This document shows, piece after piece, positions 34,632-41,931 of a DNA stretch of 64,000 nucleotides. The stretch comes from Candidatus Microgenomates bacterium. Lineage in GTDB: Bacteria > Patescibacteria > JACPGU01. Position 1 is the stretch's first letter, and every line of letters begins with the position of its first letter. Where the stretch lies: the NCBI GenBank assembly GCA_016188915.1, contig JACPGU010000002.1, positions 244,433 to 308,432 of the forward strand. Direction: 5' to 3'. Made by a program: the position numbers and the translations under genes. The notes below the pieces were generated by a model. It saw only the letters and a program-made list of their open reading frames with translations, searched no databases and was not told the origin of the DNA.

Positions 34632-34737
34632 GTTTGTCCTGTTTTCAATATCTAAACATGTCAAACTAACTGATCGCCAAATGGTCAGTATTAAGCCAGA
34701 AGAAAAAATTACCTTGAGCAATATTTATCATGATTTT

Positions 34738-34765
34738 ATTATATTCCTAGTCGCAAGATTGTCAA
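34738..34765 (-). promoter_or_regulatory. Consensus promoter of the GCS2 leader
   Basis: On the minus strand TTGACA (34765-34760) and TATAAT (34743-34738) match consensus perfectly with 16 bases between them. The leader of about 165 bases holds a 21-codon ORF (MINIAQGNFFFWL...) without a ribosome site, and a hairpin ACTGA/TCAGT before the terminator. Confidence 0.8.
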
Positions 34766-34832
34766 CACACAAAACAAAATTTCGTCTATAGTTGGGATAT
34801 CTTGAGGTTTGCCTATGAATTTTACTTCGTTG

Positions 34833-35324
34833 TTACAACTTGTCAACAATGTCTATTTTTTTATCCAAGACGATGTCTTTCTCTCCGAATTTGAACATCC
34901 CTTTCAATAAATTTCCTTTTATAACATCTGGTAGCCAGAAAATATCATCCGGCCACATTTCCTGAAAAGGCAATTCATTTATGGGAAACCATTTTGGTTT
35001 CATTTCATCACTTTCTTTTGGTTCGCCGTTCCAATTTTCAACAAGATAAACGTGAACCATTTGATCCCAGGCTGGATTATGAGGAAAGTAAAAAGACAAT
35101 TCCGCAACTTTGTTTAGGTCTTGCACATCAACATCTATTTCTTCCTTCGTCTCGCGTCTCGCGGCGTCCTCAATCGTTTCTCTTTGATCATTTACTTTTC
35201 CACCGACTCCGTTCCATCTGTTCATGCCAAAACCTCGTTTTTTCATAGCGAGACAAATATTTTTTATCTCCCCGTCTGATTTTTTGACCAAAAATAAAAG
35301 TGTTGCGTCTCTTAATTTATCCAT
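34833..35324 (-). CDS. MTH1-like Nudix hydrolase
   Basis: Nudix hydrolase of 163 residues that probably clears oxidised purine nucleotides. The sequence FGMNRWNGVGGKV followed by ETIEDAARRETKEEIDV forms the Nudix box, with Arg-Glu-x-x-Glu-Glu metal ligands, and closely follows mammalian MTH1. The PDDIFWLPD segment at the end matches the MTH1 nucleotide-binding loop. The gene stands alone with spaces on both sides. Confidence 0.92.
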   Translation of the reverse strand: MDKLRDATLLFLVKKSDGEIKNICLAMKKRGFGMNRWNGVGGKVNDQRETIEDAARRETKEEIDVDVQDLNKVAELSFYFPHNPAWDQMVHVYLVENWNGEPKESDEMKPKWFPINELPFQEMWPDDIFWLPDVIKGNLLKGMFKFGEKDIVLDKKIDIVDKL

Positions 35325-35367
35325 AATTTTTATTTTAATTATAGGTATACAAATTATAGCAGTTTCG

Positions 35368-35967
35368 CTAAAAAGTAGTTAATGATTTTTGTATTAATTC
35401 CGCCACTTCTGGCCAGGAATAAGCGCGACGAACATTGGTGGGTAAAGAACTATTTCTATTCCAAGGATGATCGAGCAAAATTACTTGTTGGCAAACAGGG
35501 GCGCATTCTATGGCATAATGCGCGCCGTCTTCTATCAAAGTGTCCACCCTCAAATTTCGGCAGATATCGGCTTTGGTTTGCCTTTCTTTTTTTGTGTGAA
35601 TATTGTCGGAGAAATGAATTTCTAAAAAAGGATTATCAGGAAAATGTTTCGCTAACCATTCGTCGGTTATTGGCCGATGTTCGAGAAAACGGGAGGTAAT
35701 CAAAGACAAATCGTGTCCAGATGAGCGCAGTTTTTTCACTGCCTCTTGCGCGCCATCAAGCGGTAGCATTTTTCTCGCGTGCCTTGAAGAGAAAAAATCT
35801 TTAACGAGCGCCACACCCTCTTCCATAGTGCCATCCCACAGAGTCCAGAGCGCATACTGAACGACATCCTCATAACGAAAAGATGCCCCCATTTTTTCAT
35901 TGGTATAAGTCAAAAAACTACGAGTGAAGTCACAAAGCACATTATCTATATCAATGCCGATACGCAT
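35368..35967 (-). CDS. HAD-family 5'-nucleotidase-like hydrolase
   Basis: Protein of 199 residues with HAD motif I IGIDIDNVLCDF (nucleophile Asp5 and Asp7), motif II LITSRF, motif III Lys at about 131-135 (ERQTKADI) and motif IV TLIEDGAHYA. Its layout resembles the NT5C/YqfW 5'(3')-deoxynucleotidase group. It is probably a phosphatase of nucleotides or sugars; the substrate is not known. It is 14 bases from the helicase stop codon on the same strand. Confidence 0.86.
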   Translation of the reverse strand: MRIGIDIDNVLCDFTRSFLTYTNEKMGASFRYEDVVQYALWTLWDGTMEEGVALVKDFFSSRHARKMLPLDGAQEAVKKLRSSGHDLSLITSRFLEHRPITDEWLAKHFPDNPFLEIHFSDNIHTKKERQTKADICRNLRVDTLIEDGAHYAIECAPVCQQVILLDHPWNRNSSLPTNVRRAYSWPEVAELIQKSLTTF

Positions 35968-35981
35968 AGATTTTTTAATAG

Positions 35982-37289
35982 TTATGGTCGACGGCGACGA
36001 AAATGACCGCCAAAAGAGTTGCCGCCACGGTGTGGCCTGCCGGGGCGAGAGCCACCAGATCGGGGAGAGCCGAAATTGGGACGACCCTTTCCGCCAGTGG
36101 TCGGACGGCGCGGCCCCATTTCGTTTCTGGGCATAAAGGGCGCGGGACGGGCGGGTGGTAATTCCGGTAGATAAGAAATAGTAATGGTTTGATTGATTAG
36201 TCTTTCAATGGCATGCAATTCGCGTTTCTGATCAGGGGCGATGAAAGAAATGGCGTGTCCGCCAGCGCCAGCGCGGGCTGTTCTGCCGATACGATGGACA
36301 TAGTCTTCGGCGGCGGCTGGCAGGTCGTAATTGATAACCAGCTCAATGCCGACGACATCAATACCGCGGGAAGCGATGTCGGTGGCAATCAAGACGCGAT
36401 ATTTGCCCGACTTGAAGCCTTCCAGAGCGTCTCGTCTTTGCGAGAGAGATCTATTGGAATGAAGCTCGGCCACCGTGTGTCCCATTTCGCGAATAGCCAG
36501 CGTCAGTCGCTTGGCGGTGTGCTTGGTGCGAGTGAAGATCAAGGTGGCGCCACGATAATCATTTAATAATTTTTCTATCAAACGATTTTTTGCTTCTTTG
36601 GGGAGCATGAAAACTTCTTGAGTGATTTTGTCCACGGTAGAACCAGCGGGAGCGACCTCTATCCTAATCGGCGTTTTCATATAAGTAGTCGCTATCTTCA
36701 TAATCTCGTAGGGCATCGTGGCGGAAAAAAGCATAGTTTGGCGTCGAGAGGGCAGGGTGGCAAAAATCTTTTTAATCTGGGGAGCGAAGCCCATGTCGAG
36801 CATTCTGTCAGCTTCGTCTAGGACGACAATACGCACTTCGTCTAGCTTCACTGTCTTTTGTTGCAAGTGGTCATTTAATCTTCCCGGAGTAGCGATAATG
36901 ATGTGTGGGCTACGGGCTAGCGCGGAAATCTGCGGTTGCAGAGATGTCCCGCCGATTAAGATCACTGTTTTGAGGCCGAGATGTCCGCCGATTTTGCGCA
37001 AAGATTCGTCTACTTGGATAGCCAGTTCTCTGGTCGGCAAAACCACTAGGCCGCGCGCGCCCTTTTCCGCTTGCAGTCTTTGGATCATTGGTAGGCCGAA
37101 AGCCAAGGTTTTGCCCGTGCCTGTCTGCGCGATGCCGACGACATCTTGACCGTCCATAGCGACAGGGATGGCTTGTGTCTGAATGGGCGTTGGCTGGGCG
37201 TATTTGAGCTTTGATAATATTTCCAAAAAATCCGGGGCGATCCCCAGCCCGGAAAAATTTGGCGTTGATGGTTGAGTATTTGGTTCCAT
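35982..37289 (-). CDS. DEAD-box RNA helicase
   Basis: ATP-dependent RNA remodelling enzyme of 435 residues in the RhlE/CsdA group. All motifs are seen: Q motif with PTPIQTQAIPVA, AQTGTGKT, PTRELA, TPGR, DEAD, SAT, then the second domain with ATDIASRGIDV and HRIGRTAR. The C-terminal 60 residues are a basic Gly/Arg/Pro-rich tail (RPGRPHRGGNSFGGHFRRRR), a typical RNA-binding extension. Confidence 0.97.
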   Translation of the reverse strand: MEPNTQPSTPNFSGLGIAPDFLEILSKLKYAQPTPIQTQAIPVAMDGQDVVGIAQTGTGKTLAFGLPMIQRLQAEKGARGLVVLPTRELAIQVDESLRKIGGHLGLKTVILIGGTSLQPQISALARSPHIIIATPGRLNDHLQQKTVKLDEVRIVVLDEADRMLDMGFAPQIKKIFATLPSRRQTMLFSATMPYEIMKIATTYMKTPIRIEVAPAGSTVDKITQEVFMLPKEAKNRLIEKLLNDYRGATLIFTRTKHTAKRLTLAIREMGHTVAELHSNRSLSQRRDALEGFKSGKYRVLIATDIASRGIDVVGIELVINYDLPAAAEDYVHRIGRTARAGAGGHAISFIAPDQKRELHAIERLINQTITISYLPELPPARPAPFMPRNEMGPRRPTTGGKGRPNFGSPRSGGSRPGRPHRGGNSFGGHFRRRRP

Positions 37290-37361
37290 ATTGGTGATTA
37301 ATGGCTAAGCTACTAAGTATTAATAGCAATGATTATTTGTTTTTAGTATATTTTGTGGATA

Positions 37362-37616
37362 TTAACGATGAGGACAACCGGCCCAACAGCAAGGCCGACG
37401 CTTTCCGTTCGTGAGATCCACGCACAGTCTCTCAACTCGACGTTTTCTGGTTTCTAGTTTCTTTGCGGATATAATCCAGCAAATCCATTCATTACGCGCG
37501 AGTGGCGTAATGTCCTTCCACGCTGTTTGCGCCGTCGGGGTTGTAGCAAGAGCCTTTCGTAAATCAATCGGTATTCTATGTGGCGTCACGCCGATGGTAG
37601 CTTCTTTTTTTAGCAT
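37362..37616 (-). CDS. YdeI/OmpD-associated C-terminal domain protein
   Basis: Protein of 84 residues. The sequence LRKALATTPTAQTAWKDITP and NEWICWIISAKKLETRKRRV follows the pattern of the YdeI/OmpD-associated (bacteriocin-protection) C-terminal domain: a helix, then an E(Y/W)xxWIxxAKxxETRxRR signature. The N-terminal domain of longer family members is missing. The end is odd, with PCCWAGCPHR containing two or three Cys. No ribosome site is seen. Role unknown. Confidence 0.7.
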   Translation of the reverse strand: MLKKEATIGVTPHRIPIDLRKALATTPTAQTAWKDITPLARNEWICWIISAKKLETRKRRVERLCVDLTNGKRRPCCWAGCPHR

Positions 37617-37742
37617 ATATTTTTGACTCCAAAATAAGCGACTCTTTCAAATCGTGAAGTTTCTGCCAACGGTACCTTTTGGTTAAAATCCGAACTTTTT
37701 TTGACGAAAATCCGAATCCCGAATTTTAAAATCCAATCGCTC

Positions 37743-37791
37743 GGGCGGGCAAAAAGGAAGGGGGTTGGGGGGAGCGAATTTTTGCCCGCCC
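37743..37791. repeat. 13-bp inverted repeat downstream of the EamA gene
   Basis: GGGCGGGCAAAAA (37743-37755) and TTTTTGCCCGCCC (37779-37791) are perfect complements around a 23-base GC-rich loop. The stretch 37617-37878 contains no supported gene; a second small hairpin, GCCAGT/ACTGGC, lies near 37836-37850. Confidence 0.65.
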
Positions 37792-37878
37792 TCGCTTTCC
37801 GATTCCAATTTTTTTCCGCCTCCGCCGAATTTTGTGCCAGTGAAACTGGCGCGCCGTCCAATAGGTTTATTATAGCCG

Positions 37879-38754
37879 CTATTTCGAAACGAATCCAGCA
37901 GAGACCACCAAAATCAAACCCAAAATATAAACCGGTAAAAAGATTTCTTGAAAGAATAAAACAATCAAAATAGCCGCAAGGATAGGAGTTAGGAAAACAA
38001 AAGGCGCGATAAATGACGCTTTGGCATAGCTTAATCCTTTCAGCCAAAGAATATAAGAAAATCCGTTTATAAAAATCCCATTCCCTAAAATTGGAATTAA
38101 TTCATTTTTTGACGGCATTGCAAAATGAGAAAATAATAACATTGCAATAAAAGAAAATAGCGTCGCCGAAAGAAAAAATAATGTGGTCGCAGAAAATGGT
38201 TCAAAATTTACTTTTTTACTTAATACTGAAAATAAGCCAAAAACAGAAGCTGCAAATAAAACAATGAAATCGGTGAATAAATTACTTAAATTTACCGCCG
38301 AAAAATCTCCCTTAGTTAATACAACGAAAACGCCGATAAACCCCAAAATGATGGCGATTATATTTCTTAGAGAAATTTTTTCCTTCAGAAAGAAGAAAGA
38401 AAAAATTACAATAAAAATAGGCCAAGTATATTGGATAATCAAAACTTCTAAACCTTTCGCATTGGCATATCCGAAGTAAAGAAGTAAATAATATAAAAAA
38501 GTTCCTAAAAATCCCAAACCAAGAGCAGTAAAAAAAGATTTTTTGTTGTAATTTTTTAATTCAAAAGCTTTACCTGAAAATATTGTGCTTAATAGTAAAA
38601 CTACAAACGAAAGCAAGCTAGACCAAAACAAAAATTGATAATTATCCAAATTTGTCTGACCAAGTCTAGAGACAACTGGTATAAATGCCCAGAGTATTAT
38701 GCAGGCAAAAATAAAAAGAAGTGCTTTTGATTTGTTTTCAGAAATTATAGTCAT
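37879..38754 (-). CDS. EamA/DMT-family transporter
   Basis: Ten-helix membrane protein of 291 residues made of two EamA repeats, about 1-140 and 150-291. Signature parts are IILWAFIPVVSRLG in the first helix, LEVLIIQYTWPIFIVIFSF, and the second repeat's ASFIAPFVFLTPILAAIL. It probably exports metabolites. It starts 2 bases after the methyltransferase stop codon, so it forms an operon with the MTase and XRE genes. Confidence 0.93.
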   Translation of the reverse strand: MTIISENKSKALLFIFACIILWAFIPVVSRLGQTNLDNYQFLFWSSLLSFVVLLLSTIFSGKAFELKNYNKKSFFTALGLGFLGTFLYYLLLYFGYANAKGLEVLIIQYTWPIFIVIFSFFFLKEKISLRNIIAIILGFIGVFVVLTKGDFSAVNLSNLFTDFIVLFAASVFGLFSVLSKKVNFEPFSATTLFFLSATLFSFIAMLLFSHFAMPSKNELIPILGNGIFINGFSYILWLKGLSYAKASFIAPFVFLTPILAAILIVLFFQEIFLPVYILGLILVVSAGFVSK

Positions 38755-38756
38755 AA

Positions 38757-39584
38757 CTATTTTTTCCTTACAATAATCATCATGTGTCCACTTGTGTCAA
38801 CAACAAAAGACTCGGTGCAAATTTGCATATGAATTTCAAGCCAATTTTTCCACGCTTCTGGAAATTTCTTCGCAAATTTGTTCGTTACTTTTTCATCAAC
38901 ATTCAATCCCTCTAGGCCAATCTTGCTGATAACTTCAATATTTTCTTTCAAAAACATTTTCTCTAATTCATCAGAAGTAAAATAATGGCAATAGCCATTA
39001 CCCCGCCATTTATAATCCTCTCCATTTTCAACAAGGTTTTGAAAATGTTTTTTGAAACCAACTTCTTGCGGCCAGCCCGCTGGTGTGGCCAGCATAACTC
39101 CATATTTGCTCATTACGGAAGCAAAAATTGGTGCGCCAGCTTTTGCGACTCTTACCAATTCTGAAATGGCTTTCTGTCGTTTTGCTTTTGGGTGAACATG
39201 CGAAAGTGGACCACCTAAACACAAAACTGCATCAAAAGAATTGTCAGAAAATTTTGAGAGGTTGGTTATTGATCCTTGGACAATATTCTTCACTTTATTA
39301 GTGACTTTTTCTTTCTTGATTTGTTTTTTCGCAAGTTCCAAATGCTCAGCTACTAAGTCAAACAAAATAACATCGTAGCCCAATTTTGCGAGCTCAATAG
39401 TATATCTTCCTGGGCCACCTCCGGCATCTAAAACTAAACCATTTTTAGGAAGATATTTTTTAAGAAAAGAAAAAGTCGTTAAAAATTCTAATTCATGAAA
39501 TGAGTCTTTAATTAATCTTTTCCATTCACCATTTACACTGGCGGAATAAACTTTTTTTGTTAGTTTTGTTTCTTTGCTGTCCAT
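38757..39584 (-). CDS. SAM-dependent methyltransferase
   Basis: Class I methyltransferase of 275 residues. The SAM-binding motif is LVLDAGGGPGRYTIELAKLG (about 52-71), followed by the acidic loop VILFDLV and the FDAVLCLGGPLSHV region. The substrate is unknown. It lies between the XRE regulator (2 bases) and the EamA exporter (2 bases); a regulator-modifier-exporter set is suggestive of small-molecule resistance or export. Confidence 0.92.
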   Translation of the reverse strand: MDSKETKLTKKVYSASVNGEWKRLIKDSFHELEFLTTFSFLKKYLPKNGLVLDAGGGPGRYTIELAKLGYDVILFDLVAEHLELAKKQIKKEKVTNKVKNIVQGSITNLSKFSDNSFDAVLCLGGPLSHVHPKAKRQKAISELVRVAKAGAPIFASVMSKYGVMLATPAGWPQEVGFKKHFQNLVENGEDYKWRGNGYCHYFTSDELEKMFLKENIEVISKIGLEGLNVDEKVTNKFAKKFPEAWKNWLEIHMQICTESFVVDTSGHMMIIVRKK

Positions 39585-39586
39585 GG

Positions 39587-39802
39587 TTATTTAATTAAAT
39601 CATCAACCGAAACATCTAGCGCTTTGGCGATTTTTCGCAAGGTTTCAATTGTTGGATTAGTAATTCCGCCGGTTTCAAGTTTAATGATTGAATTATAAGA
39701 AACATCCGCCGCTTTTGAGAGGCGATCTTGCGACAAGCCCTTGGCTTGCCTTGACCTCTTTATGTTCTTGATGTTCTTGCTTATTTTATTATCTTGCGTC
39801 AA
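39587..39802 (-). CDS. XRE-family HTH regulator
   Basis: Small Cro/CI-type repressor of 71 residues. The helix-turn-helix is LSQDRLSKAADVSYNSIIKLE, and the end IAKALDVSVDDLIK is the usual family C-terminus. It lies at the head of the methyltransferase-EamA operon and probably controls it. Confidence 0.95.
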   Translation of the reverse strand: MTQDNKISKNIKNIKRSRQAKGLSQDRLSKAADVSYNSIIKLETGGITNPTIETLRKIAKALDVSVDDLIK

Positions 39803-39830
39803 TACTACTATTATCTAAACCCTGAAACCA

Positions 39831-39880
39831 CCGTTTGTAGAAATATTTTGGTATAAATACCAAAATATTTCTACAAACGG
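39831..39880. repeat. 50-bp perfect palindrome next to a tRNA 3' fragment
   Basis: Two 24-base arms (39831-39854, 39857-39880) are perfectly complementary with a two-base loop. The right arm ends in CGG and runs directly into the tRNA-Ser 3'-terminal fragment. Confidence 0.92.
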
Positions 39881-39895
39881 AGAAGGAGGGATTCC
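39878..39895 (-). pseudogene. tRNA-Ser 3'-end fragment
   Basis: CGGAGAAGGAGGGATTC is identical to 40078-40094, the 3' end of the tRNA-Ser(GCT) gene on the minus strand (discriminator, acceptor 3' strand and part of the T arm). The rest of a tRNA is absent. It lies 200 bases downstream of the intact copy in the tRNA's sense. Confidence 0.75.
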
Positions 39896-39983
39896 TCTTC
39901 GCTCCGACCCGCCTAGACTCGGCGAGGCTGGCTCGAATTCGGGGCGCTACACACAATGAAAAGTTGCGCTCGCTCGCTTTCCA

Positions 39984-40003
39984 CCTGCCTGCCGGCAGGC
40001 AGG
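39984..40003. repeat. Parcubacterial-type GC palindrome
   Basis: CCTGCCTGCCGGCAGGCAGG is a perfect 20-bp palindrome. A close copy lies at 40293-40313 and related pieces at 41522-41550. From general knowledge such sequences are dispersed in many CPR genomes. Confidence 0.85.
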
Positions 40004-40035
40004 CTCGCGCCCTTCGAATCCCCGCCATATCTTGA

Positions 40036-40077
40036 TTGATAACCAAAGAATATCAATTGATATTCTTTGGTTATCAA
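40036..40077. repeat. 42-bp perfect palindrome at the 3' end of tRNA-Ser
   Basis: Arms of 21 bases without a loop (40036-40056, 40057-40077) start directly after the tRNA discriminator base. The stem is AT-rich without a T run, so it is not a normal terminator. Confidence 0.92.
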
Positions 40078-40168
40078 CGGAGAAGGAGGGATTCGAACCC
40101 TCGATACGGGTTTTCACCCGTATAACGGTTTAGCAAACCGCCGCCTTCAGCCACTCGGCCACCTCTCC
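40078..40168 (-). tRNA. tRNA-Ser(GCT)
   Basis: A class II tRNA of 91 bases. The acceptor GGAGAGG pairs with CTTCTCC (one G-T) and the discriminator is G. The anticodon loop TTGCTAA gives GCT. The long variable arm ACGGGT-GAAA-ACCCGT and T arm GAGGG-TTCGAAT-CCCTC are clear. Both of its ends recur as fragments on either side. Confidence 0.94.
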
Positions 40169-40292
40169 ATATTTTTGATTTAAACATCACGATAGACTGA
40201 AACATCTTTTCTGCTCTAGGCGGCATATCAACCTTTGGTTGATTACGCCTTTCCCGCCACAACTATCATAAAATATTATAGTAGGCGGGACC

Positions 40293-40313
40293 CCTGCCTC
40301 GCCGGCAGGCAGG
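40293..40313. repeat. GC palindrome, second copy
   Basis: CCTGCCT and AGGCAGG around CGCCGGC match the element at 39984 with one extra base. It is enclosed by an outer inverted repeat CCCGCC/GGCGGG (about 40254-40290) and preceded by an ATCAACC/GGTTGAT hairpin. Confidence 0.75.
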
Positions 40314-40329
40314 CCGCCTTTGGCGGTGG

Positions 40330-40350
40330 CAGCCACTCGGCCACCTCTCC
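40330..40350 (-). pseudogene. tRNA-Ser 5'-end fragment
   Basis: The 21 bases are identical to 40148-40168, the acceptor and D-arm start of tRNA-Ser(GCT), 182 bases upstream of the real gene in its own sense. After the fragment the minus strand continues with CCACCGCCAAAG, similar to the joints seen at the other tRNA fragments. Confidence 0.75.
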
Positions 40351-40408
40351 TGGTCTAATTTTGCTCCAAATCTTTGATTTTCTTGTCCATCTTAGCACAA
40401 TTAAGAAA

Positions 40409-40437
40409 TTGAGTTAATATGGAGATTCCGATATAAT
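40409..40437 (+). promoter_or_regulatory. Promoter of tRNA-Ser(CGA)
   Basis: TTGAGT (40409-40414) and TATAAT (40432-40437) are separated by 17 bases. Transcription would start about 10 bases before the tRNA. Confidence 0.8.
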
Positions 40438-40454
40438 CATGTGGTAAATCAAAT

Positions 40455-40541
40455 GGAGAGCTGCCAGAGTGGTCGAATGGGCCGCACTCGAAATGCGGTA
40501 AGGGCGTAAGCCTTTCAGAGGTTCGAATCCTCTGCTCTCCG
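40455..40541 (+). tRNA. tRNA-Ser(CGA)
   Basis: A class II tRNA of 87 bases. The acceptor GGAGAGC pairs with GCTCTCC and the discriminator is G. The anticodon stem CCGCA/TGCGG has loop CTCGAAA, giving anticodon CGA. The variable arm AGGGC-GTAA-GCCTT is present. A GTTTGCC/GGCAAAC hairpin follows its 3' end directly. Confidence 0.94.
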
Positions 40542-40614
40542 TTTGCCCTAAACAATAGAGCGGCAAACCTAAAAGACCTATACTTTCATAGCTTCAAACT
40601 TATTATCATAAGGA

Positions 40615-41475
40615 TTATTTAAGGTTACTTAAATATTTCTTCAATTCATCTTTGGTCTCAGGATGTTTTAGCCCTAGCTCTATATTGGCTTTGAGCCAGC
40701 CGATTTTGGAGCCGGTATCATAATATTTACCTTCTATCTGACAAGCATAGACGGGACGTTTTTTGACCAAATTATTGATGGCATCGGTCAGCCATTTTTC
40801 TCCACCTTTTCCAGGCTTTAGATTCTCTATTTCATCAAAAATGTCAGGAGTCAAAATATAGCCGGAAGGAGCGGCCAAAAGAGAGGGAGTTTTCTCTGGG
40901 CCCGGTTTTTCCACTACGGATTTTACTTGATAAATATTGCCGGTTATTTTGTCGGCCTCCAACATACCGTATTTTTCGGTATCAGCTTTTTCTACCGTAT
41001 AGCCAGTTAGGACAGGATTTTGATATTGATTGAAAACTTCAATCAATTGTTTCAAGCGGGGCTTTTCGCCGACAAAAAGATCGTCACCAAAAGCGACGGC
41101 AAAAGGTTCATCGCCGATAATGCTTTTGGCGCACAAAACAGCGGCGCCATTGCCTGGAGAACCTTTTTGGCGGACATAGACAAAATTGGCCATTTGAGCT
41201 ATTTTTCTTACTTCGGCCAACATCTCTTTTTGTCCCTTTGTCTCCAGCCATTGCTCTACGTCTTTAGAATAATCAAAATGATCCTCAACGGATCTTTTCA
41301 TGGAGCTAGTCACCAAGATAATATCGGTAATACCAGAGGCTACTGCTTCTTCTACGATGTATTGCAAGATAGGCTTGTCTACTATTGGCAACATTTCTTT
41401 GGGCTGAGCCTTGGTAGCTGGCAAAAATCTTGTACCAAAACCGGCTACCGGTATTACGCATTTTCTTATCGGCAT
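40615..41475 (-). CDS. galU: UTP-glucose-1-phosphate uridylyltransferase
   Basis: Makes UDP-glucose from UTP and glucose-1-phosphate for envelope glycans. With the ATG at 41475 the protein has 286 residues and starts MPIRKCVIPVAGFGTRFLPA, the family nucleotide loop. KAQPKEMLPIVDKP, VTSSMKRSVEDHFD, FGDDLF, VEKP and GKYYDTGSKIGWL complete the set. Frames up to 41514 remain open but run into the inverted repeat at 41508-41525, so the shorter start is preferred. There is no Shine-Dalgarno site. Confidence 0.95.
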   Translation of the reverse strand: MPIRKCVIPVAGFGTRFLPATKAQPKEMLPIVDKPILQYIVEEAVASGITDIILVTSSMKRSVEDHFDYSKDVEQWLETKGQKEMLAEVRKIAQMANFVYVRQKGSPGNGAAVLCAKSIIGDEPFAVAFGDDLFVGEKPRLKQLIEVFNQYQNPVLTGYTVEKADTEKYGMLEADKITGNIYQVKSVVEKPGPEKTPSLLAAPSGYILTPDIFDEIENLKPGKGGEKWLTDAINNLVKKRPVYACQIEGKYYDTGSKIGWLKANIELGLKHPETKDELKKYLSNLK

Positions 41476-41615
41476 ATTTTTTGTTGCATTAATTGGACTT
41501 AATTTCATCTGCATGGTGGAGGGGGAGACCCGCCTGCTGGCGAGGCAGGGATTCGCCCAGTTATTCGACTGGGCACCAGATCGAATAATCTGGCAAACTC
41601 ATTTACTGCCTTAAA

Positions 41616-41702
41616 CGGAGAGAGTGGGATTCGAACCCACGAACCACTTGCGTGGTTAACAGTTTTCAAGACTGTCGCCTTCAACCACTCGGCCATCTCT
41701 CC
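41616..41702 (-). tRNA. tRNA-Ser(TGA)
   Basis: A class II tRNA of 87 bases. The acceptor GGAGAGA pairs with the complement at 41617-41623 and the discriminator is G. The anticodon stem ACAGT/ACTGT has loop CTTGAAA, giving anticodon TGA. The variable arm and a GTGGG/CCCAC T stem are visible. Confidence 0.94.
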
Positions 41703-41713
41703 GCTTCTCTGCG

Positions 41714-41753
41714 GTGGCAAGACAATTGCACTAAACTACTATGCGACCCCTCC
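41714..41753 (-). pseudogene. tRNA-Gly-like 5' fragment
   Basis: On the minus strand the segment after GGAGGGG reads GTCGCATAGTAGTTTAGTGC followed by AATTGTCTTGCCACCGC, the look of the acceptor, D arm and anticodon (GCC) of a tRNA-Gly that ends abruptly at the anticodon. It is joined to ACCGCAGAGAAG and then, within 10 bases, the tRNA-Ser(TGA) gene. The identification as Gly is tentative. Confidence 0.45.
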
Positions 41754-41867
41754 ACCATGCAGATTTTCCCTTAAGCTATGCTATCATACTATAAAATTTG
41801 ACTGATTTCAACTGAGTAGATATACAGATATTTTTACTATATTTAGCCAAAATGTTAAATAAAGAAT

Positions 41868-41896
41868 TTGACCAGAAGAGCTTTTTGTGCTAAATT
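41868..41896 (+). promoter_or_regulatory. Promoter of ftsH
   Basis: TTGACC (41868-41873) and TAAATT (41891-41896) are separated by 17 bases; TGC precedes the -10 box as an extended -10. Confidence 0.7.
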
Positions 41897-41931
41897 TAAA
41901 AAATCATAACAACATTTAATATATTATTTCT

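Larger units (their letters stand above)
41508..41764. mobile_element. 257-bp segment with 18-bp terminal inverted repeats holding tRNA-Ser
   Basis: ATCTGCATGGTGGAGGGG at 41508-41525 is perfectly complementary to 41747-41764. Between them lie two nested hairpins (about 41551-41595), the tRNA-Ser(TGA) gene and a tRNA-Gly-like 5' fragment. No transposase is present. It could be a MITE-like element or a product of tRNA recombination. Confidence 0.5.

Noticed and set aside
37610..38047. 145-residue minus-strand open frame at the end of the EamA gene
   Set aside because: It mostly overlaps the EamA gene in another frame and runs through an inverted repeat.
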